Of a stretch of DNA of 64,000 bases, positions 37,301-49,000 are shown piece by piece. The DNA lies in NCBI RefSeq assembly GCF_028389875.1, contig NC_084666.1, positions 34,566,308 through 34,630,307 of the forward strand, read 5' to 3'. The first letter of the stretch is position 1, and each line of letters begins with the position of its first letter. Origin of the DNA: Rhea pennata. Taxonomy: Eukaryota; Chordata; Aves; Rheiformes; Rheidae. Made by a program: the position numbers and the translations under genes. The notes below the pieces were generated by a model. The model ran no database searches. It had not been told where the DNA came from and worked only from the letters and a program-made list of their open reading frames with translations.

Positions 37301-40300
37301 TTTTTATAGGACAGAAACTAAATTATGGTCCCCACAAGTGTCAGAAGATGGCAAAGCACACCCATACAAGATAAATTTGGAAGCTGAACCACAGGTATGA
37401 ATTCTTATAAATTAACTATTCATTTCAATTTGTCTTTTGTAGTATATTACCGCTTACAATCAAGTTTTGAAACGTAAGTACGCTAATCTAGATTTGAAGA
37501 CCTTCCCCCTCTTCCCTAACAACATTCAGAGATAAAGATTTGCTAGTGATGTGATACCTCCAGAATGCAAACATCTGTGTACTGTCATGACAATTATCCC
37601 CAATGAATACCATCCTGTAGTCCTTGCTGGATTTGTTGCCAGGGGGCTGCTGCTTACAGACTTTTGGTGCTACATTCATTCTGTTTCTGATATTTCTATC
37701 GATGAAAAATGTATTTAGCCCTGCAAAAAAGACAGCAGTCAGCTATAAAAATTTTAACAAATTAAATACTGTAATACTTGAATATTCCTGATTGGGAATT
37801 TGAACTGCATTCAGTTCTTGTTTAGTTTTTGAACTAAAAGAGGAATTTTCATTGATTCAATGACATCCAATAAACACAAGAGCTGGACTATTTTTGCTAC
37901 TGTATTTTATGTCAGTGACATTTTACGTGAATAGATGATTTAAAAAGAAAATGGAATTTAATTCTAACTGCAAATTCTTGTTTCACCATTTCTATATTGT
38001 AAACTTGCCACATGTTTTCTGTGCTGTTCATTTGTCATCAAGAAATAAAAAGGGGATGAAATGACAGTGTTCAAGGTTGGGTTTTGGTATGTTTTGTATC
38101 ATACATTTGCCTCGCAGATTTAAATAATTTTACAATATTTTGAGGTTAGTATATTTCATAGAGCAGACATGATCCTAAACTGTAGTAATTACCTCCATTT
38201 ACTAATATACTTTGTCCATTGCAACCCAATTCTACCAGACAGAAACAAAGGGTTGCAAGTAAAATCTTTGTGCTCATTTATCCAACTGCTGCTTTTGTAT
38301 TCTGTTCTAGTGTACTGCTGCTAAACATTTCCATTTAGTAGAACTGCTTTTGCTGTTCGCATTTTTCTGGTTGCACATCCTGTATAACCATGACTTTTCT
38401 TTTGGTCTCTTCATAAAAATGCTTCTGAAACTACTGTTTTAAATGAAAGCATAAGGCTCAATTTACATACAGGATTTCACAATTAAAAAAAGAAAATGTT
38501 TACCAAAACTTTGAACAGAAACTTGATCTTGTCTTAAAAGTGAAATAACGCTTTGAGAAATAAATAAAAACCTGCAGATGTCAAAAATGTGTCCACATTT
38601 GTCTAATGTGCTCTTATTATCTTGATTTATTCTGTGGATTTGAGTATTCAAATTTATCTTTCATTTTTTGCTAATAGTTGTATTTATTTCAACTGGATTT
38701 TTTTTCTACATTCTTAAAGGTCAGGGTAATCTAAAAGATGGATTTCTGTATCAAAAACAACTATATTTAGAATTTTGTTTAGCAGAATGAAGAGACTAGT
38801 TTGTATAGCTTGCAAGACATAAATGAAAGATCACAATTGCACTTGAATAATTTCAAAGCTGAAGATACTGGCTGTGTCACCAATAAAAATATGTGATAGC
38901 AAACATCAGACAATCTAATCTGTACACAGTGATTAAGTAAAAAGCTCTAGTATTCTACATATAAGCTTCTACAATTTGAAATAAATCTCAATTAGCAGTA
39001 TCAGAAGATTCTTTATAGGCCACATGACACAATAGAACATAAACATAAATACAGAAATAGCTTATAGTATTATAGATGTATCCCTATTATACGAATCACA
39101 CTTCTCAAAATTTCTAACAGAGATTTGCTCTGAAAATTTAGGAACAAGAAAAAACTCAGCAGGTGTGAAAGATCTGTACTCGCTTCACATTTCATCCATT
39201 GCAAATTTGTTGTTAGATGACCTAAATTTTACAGTGAGTTGAAGCACAAGGGCAGACATGCATCTCAAAAACAAAGCCATAATCAGAGTAGTAAGCTATT
39301 TCTATTAAAGTACTAATTATCTGTGCTATTTTACCAAGGCCACTTCCAGTCTCTAAGACACCCATTCAGATTTTAGAAACCTGTCTGTAAAGAACCAAAG
39401 CTTTTCATTCCATAAGCATAGGAGCTCAAGCTGAGCTAAATAATACTCCTTTTAAGAAAAGCAGAAAATGTTCTTTTCCTGGAGGACACCAGGAAAAGGT
39501 GACGGACTTCACCAGCAAACCTTCTTCATCCACTATAAGAAACACAAAAACCCACTGCTGTGAATTAGTAAAAGACTTCAGCTGACAAAGAGTCAGAAGT
39601 CTATACTAAACACACAACACAAATAAGCATATTTTTGCACAGTCAAAAATCTTTGTCATCCCTTGCCCATCACCACTGAAGAATATGGGAAGTTATCTGG
39701 AAAGGCATCGGAGATTCCAGTTCCAGATCATACTCCTATGCATTCCACAACCGGAGGCAATGATCTGGGTCAATAATAAACAAAACTGTATTCCAGAAAA
39801 AAGCCAACGTAGGCAGAATGATTTCTCACTTACTCATTTCTGGGTTTTATTTATTTACAATGATTTTATATTGTCTTTGCATTATGCAGCATTACAATTT
39901 TTGATGCACAGGTAAGCCTCAAAGTACTGAATCAAGTCAGAAGGATATATCAATCTGAAGTCTATTCAAGACTACTTCTGCTGAAAGAAGGGTTAAAAAT
40001 GATGGTTTCCTACAAGACACATTAATTATAAAATCTCTGTATTTTTCTGATTCCCTCCACCAGTGTATGACAAAAAAACAGAAACCAGGGATTAACCATA
40101 AAGGGAAGCAATTATGCTAACTACACGTGAAATGCTTCTGAAAGAATAAAGTAAACAACAATACTTCTACCACAGGTTCCTATAGTATTCATCCCTTAAA
40201 TTTCTTGCTGAAATACTAAAATTTCACACTGTTTACAAATATAGAATGCCTTTTGTTTGTCCTGAAGCAGAAAAATAATAATCTCTGAATGCATATGGCT

Positions 40301-43029
40301 TATGTAGCATATAGAAAATTGCTATGGCAAAGTATAGTATGCTTGCACCAGTTAAAAAAATAACGAAATTGCAAAAGTAAAAAATGCAGAGATTAACAAT
40401 ACTGATGTTGTCAGTTTTACTCATTACTAGCTTTGGTGTGCATTGTAGCTTTGTGTATTTTGTCTGCCTATTATGTACAGGAATTCAAGCCTATTGGTAC
40501 AGCTCATAACAGAAGGGCCCAGCCTTTTGTTGCAGCAGCAAATATTGATGACAAAAGACAGGTAGTGAGCTCCTCCTATAATTCTCCAATTGGGCTGTAT
40601 TCATCTGGCAATATACAAGATGCGCTTCATGGACAACTGAGGGGTCTCATTTCTAACTCATCTCACAAGTGAGTACTGGCATTTACTTATAATATACGGT
40701 GATTTTTGGTAGTATCACTCTTTTGTTTTCAATTAAAAAGTCCAGCTCTTGCTGTTTTGTTTTCTAATAATCAGGAGCTTAATGATTCTCCAAAAACTGG
40801 TGATAGATGAAGAAATTTTTTCCAACACTGAAATCTATACATTCAGCTCTCTAGTAGCATCTCTGCAGGTAGCTAAAATTTTCTCTCTGAACTAGGCTGC
40901 AATGCTACCTTCCATCCTTCCCTCTTACACTCAGAGTAACACTCCTATACTCTCAAAGTCTCTGAATACCAAAGTGATTATATTTTGAGTACCAGGAACG
41001 TACAAAATAAACATGATTACTTCATGGTTACTATTTTCAGAATTTGTAAGTCACTTTTTATTTAGAAATAAGCATTTACAGGCTGAAGGAAGTTATTTTA
41101 ACCCTCTTTTCTTTACAGGATATGAACTACTTTGAACACAAGCACAATATTCGGCCCAAACCTTTCGTAGTCTCAGGCCGAAGCAGGTTATAAACTCTGA
41201 GTGCTGTGTTGGATTTGGATGCATGGTGTTATTTTTAATAGATACTCACAACTCATATTAATAAAGAATACGGATGCATTTGAAATTAGCTTATAGTACT
41301 ATATAACCTAAAGCTGCAGTCCTATTAAATAAAACTGTTGACTTGCAGAGATCAGGCTTGAAACTCAGAATTCTATTTCCAAAAGAAAGCAGATCAAGAT
41401 TCTAATCTCATTTATACTGATACAAATCTTAAATAACTGTACTTGATTCAATTTATAGTACAGTGCTGCACTGGATATTGCATATTTATAAAACCAGAGA
41501 GCTATGAAATTCTTCTATCCAAATGAGAATATATGTACTTTGTTAATTTGCTAAATAAAAGATAGCTAGTTATATCAGTTATCATCTGACCGTGCTGAGG
41601 TTGCAAAGTTTACTCTTCAGCAGACTCTTCTATTCAGAAGGAAACCTGATGCAGACCTAAAATAGTATTATCTGATGCCACAGATCTGTAAAGCTCTCAA
41701 ATGCAGAAAACCTTACATGCTTACTTTCATCTTTTTAGTGTAAATTTCCTTTATCGCATCTGAAATGCCTAACTTAGTATTATTTTTACAGTCTTAAATA
41801 CCGAGGGGAAAACAATGCAACATCTGTGGCTAAAAAGGCAAGCAAGCTCAACAGTGCTTGAGTGATCCAATATATTACAATGCTATTCTTTTCCTTTCTA
41901 GTAGTTACAGTTTTTACTAGGGGATTTAGTGCTCTGCATGTCATTCTGAAGGTTACAAATGTCTGAAATTCAGTTACACTAATTAAAGTCTGATAAACTA
42001 GACCAAAAAATCAAGATGATAATTGATTTTGATGTACAACGGTCAATCTCACACAGAGTATCAGTTTCTGTGAGATGCGTTAAATTTTTCAACCACCTGT
42101 GTGATAAAGAAGAGATCATAACAGCTAGATAGAGCCTCCATCCGTTAACACGAACTAACAATGTAGAATACTGCCTCAGTGGAGAGACAGGGCCTGTATC
42201 TCCTTGCAGCCTCATTATGGTACATGATAAATGACAACACAGTCCTTAGCAAATGTACGTGTCCTCTAATTTTGGGCATCAGCTGCGTGTATCTAACCTG
42301 ACTTTTTCACCCTTGGGTACCATTTACAGGCACCTAATCTGATTACAAAGGTTCTAATGGGTAGACCAGAATGTAATCCCATAATTCAGAAATTTCATTT
42401 AGATACACAGTGTTTTCAGTGAAAACATGTAAGCAAATCATCATTTTCCAGCATGGCTGATGGAAAAAATCTGAAAAAATTAACCTGACAGAAGTGCAGC
42501 AACTTTTAGAACCTTAGTTAGGTAAGATTTGTAAGGTGTTCTAACACTGGAAAAGTCTGTACTTACGAACTCCAAAATCTCCAATAAAGAATGCTGTATT
42601 TACAAAGCAGTGGTTGTCACACTGCTTCTCAATTCCTTTTTCACTTGTTTGGCTTATTGTATACCCTCTGTTACGCACAGTAAAAAACAAATCTCCATCT
42701 TGACTAAATGTCTCTGTAGGACAGCTGAGGCCAAATCAAAATAGGACTTCCACTAAAAGAAGACCTGATTATGGACAGTGGGACTGAGCTAACAGATTTG
42801 ACATTAGCAACAATTTTAGATTTTATTCTGACAAAAGAATGTGGTAGTTATAATTTATATATTATTATATTTTATTTATTCTTTACTTTGCTTTAATAAT
42901 GCTTTGGCTGCTGACCACAATGGTTATGCCTTTTCTAGCTTTCTCCTATTATTTTCCATTTACTAACACTATCAGCACTGACAAAACTTATAACTTACTT
43001 ATCCTATCACAGAATCTAAGGGTGGTCTT

Positions 43030-43070
<41 letters not shown>

Positions 43071-46000
43071 CCTGTAAATTTATAAAATGCCCTGTTTTAT
43101 TTTTTTTAGCTGGCTTACGCTGGGTGATGAACTAGAACTGTACACTTGGTTTAAGATTTGCCTATCTTTTCTACAATTGACTTTCTTTTGATATGTCTTT
43201 GATGGTAGAGGATGCATTTCCCTTTACATTTTTGAGAAAGTGGTTCTACACGATTTCCCACTGAATCAAAGGGAGAACTCTGGGTCGTCTTCTCCACTCA
43301 AAAATAACTACTGGGCAGTGACCATACTGCATTATCTAATCGTGTAATACGGTATCCTCCCTCATTTACACAGAACCATTTAGTTTGGAAAGAACCAACT
43401 GCAACCAGTTTGGAGCAAAAAGATTAAGTCATATATCATCCTGTAACTCTGAATATCACATAAATGGTAACTCATGACTGTATAAAGCCTGCTTAATGAA
43501 CTGATACAAAGTAACAGGAAATAAATATCCCTAAACGAAGAAAGTCTCTGAAGTGCTATGGAGAAAATAGACAAGTGTTCAAAATGGTAACACTGAAAAA
43601 GACTTTAGGTCTTATGGAGGGTCACAACATTATTTTAAGTCCTTTTTCAGAGACATCAAATTTGTGTGTAGTAACTTTACTTCAGTATGTACAGTAACAT
43701 TAATATTTCTCAAAAATGGTACATCCTTTTTATTATATATGAAATACTTTAAAATATTGAAAAATCAACTTCAAAAGCTTTCAAAAGACCTTGAAAAGGT
43801 CTGACCAAAATGCGTTCTCTGATTATACTCACTGTTCTTGTGAAGGGCCACTTTACATTCCATTGGAAACACTATATTTAGAAATGCAAAAGTATGACTG
43901 TTTTTTCCAACAATTTTTTTCTTTAAAATTCAGCAAATACTTTAAAAATTCTAAGTATATTGTTAGCTTTAAAATATTAATAAATACTTCATTGTAGACT
44001 TCAAGGAGATCTAGGAAGAGTCACACTCATTATTTTCCACTACATTTTAGAAGCCTCTTCAACCATGGATTGAAATGGTGTGTTAAGTACAGGACTGGAA
44101 TGTGTTTAGGATTCCAGTACTGCATGTGTTTATTCTGTCACTGACACGGACAACTCACATAAACTCATTTTTCCTATTTGTAGATGTTAAGAATTACTCA
44201 TCTAGAACAAAGAGCTTTGGAGAGGCTTAATTAACTCTCCAATAAAATCTAGCACTAAAAATGCAAAGTAATATTCTCTTCTGAATTATCTTTACATAAA
44301 ATACATACCAGAATTTTAAGGAATGCTTAAAGTTGACACTGATACTTCTTACAAGAAAATATTTTTCAGTGGATACACATACTTTTGCTTTTCTCTATTT
44401 TCTGAACTCTTGCTTTTTGTATTTGTTATCATTTGTTTTCAGCCTTGTTAACATCACCGTATTCCTTCACTTTTGTCTTTCTTCTGCATAATCTGGTATG
44501 CATTGCACACCTCTCTGTAATCTGGCTATTAACACAGTGGATGCAGCACTCCTTCGGGGATTGACTGTGGCAGTGGACGCAGCACTCCCTCTTCAATTAG
44601 CACTGTTAGCTCTATCTGCCCTACCGAGCTGAAAGCAGTATCTAAGATGGCCCCTAACATTCCCTTGGAAATGGAACTTCCTGGTGTCAAGATTGTACAC
44701 GCTCAGTTTAATACACCTATGCAGTTGTACTCAGATGACAATATCATGGAAACACTGCAAGGCCAAGTTTCTACAGCTCTGGGGGAAACACCTATAATGA
44801 GGTAATTAGAGCAGTATGTTTAGTAGTTATGAATATGCAAATTTAGAACAGATATAGAGCATCTATTCATGAGCTTTAATAATATTACACTGTTTCTGGG
44901 ATAATGTATATAAGGGTTAAAGAGAAACTAAATCATTTATCATTTTTATCAAAATACAAGTAAAATACTCCTTAACCCAAAGTATTAAAGAAGTCCTTCA
45001 GTATTCACCAATAAATATTTCATATAAAATAATCTTTTATTGGTATCTAATAATAAAAGCTGATGATTTAGATTGTTAGCTGACTAACCACTCCAAATCA
45101 AGATTCTGATTCCCCCCTAAATTCACAACTAGTTATTATTGTTATCATAATTAAGAGTTATTTAACAAGCATTTAATGATTTATTCTTATTAATTATTAA
45201 TAAAAATAATAGCATTAACTCTCAACTGATTTGAACTGTTGAAAGATAAGCTATGAATCTCTGGAAATCTTGTAGATGTTAATAGTATTCTAGTTACTTA
45301 GTTAACTCTCATCTAGGACGGCTCATTCCACATCAGTAGTTCTTATCCAAAAAGGAGACAAAATTGACTTTGTAGGCCTACTCATTGATCTCTGTAATGG
45401 TCAAAAACTGATTTATGAATTTTATCCATTGCAATAATTAAAGTCAGGCAGGAACGTTTTGTGGATAAAGATGAAGTTTAGACAAAAGAAAATCCTAAAG
45501 CTCTATTCTTTTTTTTCAAGGCACCATTCATATTCCTTTATTTTACCTTGCATCACAGCAACTTATTTTTCTGTTTTACAACAGCATTTAAATTAATAGT
45601 TTATAATATGTACAGTGTAAACTAAAATCAATTACTAATTTTTTTAAATAAGAAACATTAATCATTGGCACCAGTGAGCTTTCTTCAGCACCTTTCAGAT
45701 TTGGTATGTTACTAACCATAAATATCACATACATATATTGAAGTACTTAAGTTTATGCTGATCTCATGAAAACAATACTGAACTTCATGAAGTCTTTGCA
45801 GAGTGATTATATTACTCTGTTGCGTGATTATTTATCTTTAATCATAAAAATTAAAGAGAAAAGAAAAAAGCCACCTTGCTTTCTCTTTATCCTGAAATAA
45901 AGGATTAAGCCCAGAGTAATCAGCTGTCACAAACATCTATGACATTCCCAGTTTGACAATTGATTCTCCACACAGCTCTGAAATATCTCTTTTGTTTTGG

Positions 46001-49000
46001 GACTCCTCTTCATTATTCATGAACTTAGAAATGTTATCTCAAACCCTAACCAGTAAGTATTTTTTGTGTTTTGTACATACTTTTATATCACTTGTTAGTT
46101 TAATTTTTAGGAAGATATTGGTAAGAATTCTAAAAAGTAAACTACTTCTATAGATTACAAGCTTATAATGATAGAAGAAAATGGTATTTTCGTCACCAGT
46201 TAAAAAATGGCTGAGAAATCTGGTTCATGATGAAAACAATTAACATAACCAATAGAGGTCAATACACAGCTGCCAAACTCCTGATGCTGTTACTGTTAGT
46301 CTAGATGATACACTGGAAAACAAACAAAACCCTGTAAGTCAAAAGTCAGTCTAATCCCCTGTGCAATTAGTCGTTTATTTCCAGGAGAAATTTACCTGAG
46401 ATTTAATAGACACTAGGAGTCCAGTTGTAACAAGAATTTCATACTGAACACTTACCTACGTATCAGTGAGGTAAAAGACTTCACTGAAGTCTATTTTGAC
46501 CTTTCTAACTAGTTCCAGTGACAGTTAGAAGTTTACAGATGGTATGTGTTCAGACTAATTGCTGTCAGTACATGTAGTCATCTGTTCTTCCCCTCAACTA
46601 CTTAAAACATTAGTTATCAAGATTAATTTAAAACATTTAATACACTTTAATGAACCATGAAATATTCTTGATAAAAGCTTAGGCTCATGAGTCAATGGGA
46701 ATTCAACCATTAACTCTTAAGTCAAATAAGTACCAATTACCTTAATCAGATAATCATATATTAACTAGTAACAGAACCAACTTAGAAAGGTGAGAACACC
46801 TTGACATCATGATATTTTCCCAAAAGATTTGTTTTGGCTGAGCCTACACCAGGTTATGAGTTGTGATTTTAACAATATTGTTGAAACCAACTGTCATGAA
46901 AATGGATTTCTGAATACCACACAAAAGAGCAACTGGTAATACAGCAGTTGATCACAAGAATACAACTGCTTTGAGGTTTAACACAGGTACTGGCCTATTT
47001 CCAGTTGCCATTGGAGCCAGAACAGTAATTATGGAAATATTATCTTGAGTTTGTAGGTTTATTTTTTGTTACAGTTCCACAGCTACCTTTTTTTCAGTGC
47101 ATTTGATCAAGAGAGGCCTATACAAAACAATGTTATGATGGAGAAAAGTGTTTTTCAGTAGCTCAAGAAACTGATTGTCTTGTTTACTGAATTCACATTC
47201 TGTGTTTGGTACAACTACTGCTTTAAAGTTATGTTTGTTAATCGTTTTATCTGCTCTTGCTCCCTATGATGCAGTGACCCGGTTCCCACCTCAGTACCCC
47301 AGTCTGATGTGTACAAGATGCTGCATGCCAATCAGGAGGAGCCCAGTCAACCTCGCCAGTCTGGCTCCTTTAAAGTGCTCCAGAATTTAGTCTCTGAAGA
47401 AGGTGATTATGTTTGAAGCATTTTTAGTATGTTTGTGGGAAGAGGGAGTCTGAGAGAAGAGAAGAGAAATGAGAGCTGTAAGAAATTCTGAAAACCCAAA
47501 TCTTTTTGAATATGATAGATAGAATGCCAGCCTCCTAACAATTTTTCCCCTTATTTTTATAGCTAGTAATGTCCTCTGGGAATAAAATGGGAGTATTAAT
47601 CACATTTGTAGAAGCTCTTCTCAGATTTTAAGCCTGTTAATGTACAAAGTTGATTTTAACTGAATGATAAAAGTTTTTGCAGCTAGCTGCATATACTCAT
47701 GATACTAAGAAAAAAAAAATATACCACATCCAGGAAAAGAGAAATTTAAACCAACTCCTGAGGTAAATTTCACCTATCCCCTCTTCATTCTAAATAAAAT
47801 TGAAGACAACAATACCATTTACAGTCCCATTTCCTTCAAATTATGAGTTTTTGAAAATAATCAGGAACACTATTAAAGGTTACAGGTTTGTTACATTTAT
47901 AACAAGTATAAAAAATAAAATATAAGCAAAATTAACTTAACAGGTAGATCTTAAATTTTTAATTTTTGTATCAAAATATTTACCAGAGAAGGGATAAACG
48001 CATCTGTTTATCTATACATACATTACTGTGAGATTTTGTTTGGCATTTTCTTCTTATGTTTTACTATAATTTATATTCATATAATGTCACTAATCTGATA
48101 TCCATTGCACAACTTCCTATAATCAGAAGTTATTGCCTGATTAGTTACACAGATAAGTAAACTTTTCAACAGTAGGTCTCAGTTGATGTGCTATGTTAAA
48201 ACCAAATCCTCCTCCTTCTTGTTATACCAAAGACCTACGTCTTTGGTATAACATTCAGATAGTATAACTATCTGATAGTGAGACAATGTCCATGAGGCAG
48301 CTGTGAAGAAGGAAGGCAGATTGGTCATGGAGAGCATTATATTTATAATCACTGTTGTCCCTGCTTTATTAGCTACAGCTACACAATCCTCTTGCCAATT
48401 CCAAAGGCACAGGACCTGACCTACTAAACTTGTACAGAGAAACTTTATTGTTAGTCGATATAAGGAAAACCTGTAAGTCAAATTAGAAGTGGATATTTCC
48501 AAAAAAGGTATTTTACTGCATCAGATACTTTTATAATAACCTGTACATAATGGGATTGCTTTGATTCTCAGATGGACGTCCCATGGGCACAAGAAGTGTG
48601 AAAGCACCTGTAACAAAGATACCAACCGGCACGGCGAATGTCCAGAAAGTGCCACTGTGTGACAAATGTGGGAATGGCATTGTGTAAGTTGCTTCTTTCT
48701 AGTTATAAAAATCTCTAGTTTAAGCACAAGGCCTCAAACACCACCAACAACTGCAGGAATACTTTCCAAGGGACAATCTCTCCGCACTATTAGAAAAATG
48801 CTTCTGGAGAATAGAGATACTAGAACAAATCTTATCTAATCTGTTCTAAATCCCAAATCATTAACCCATATCTTAGACACTTTAAATAGATATGTCAGAT
48901 ACAACCACATATCATCAAAGCTTCAGTTAAGATGTCTCAGGACCTTTTGCAAGTCAGTCATTAATATATAGAAAATGAAACCAGCAGTTACCTATACTAC

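Larger units (their letters stand above)
41187..44537 (+). other. PDLIM3 intron 5
   Basis: AT-rich intron. It contains a long A tract at 43034-43069 and no named repeat or additional exon. Confidence 0.7.

Noticed and set aside
43034-43069. Poly(A) run as the tail of a processed pseudogene
   Set aside because: The sequence just upstream shows no recognisable gene or SINE body and no obvious flanking duplication.
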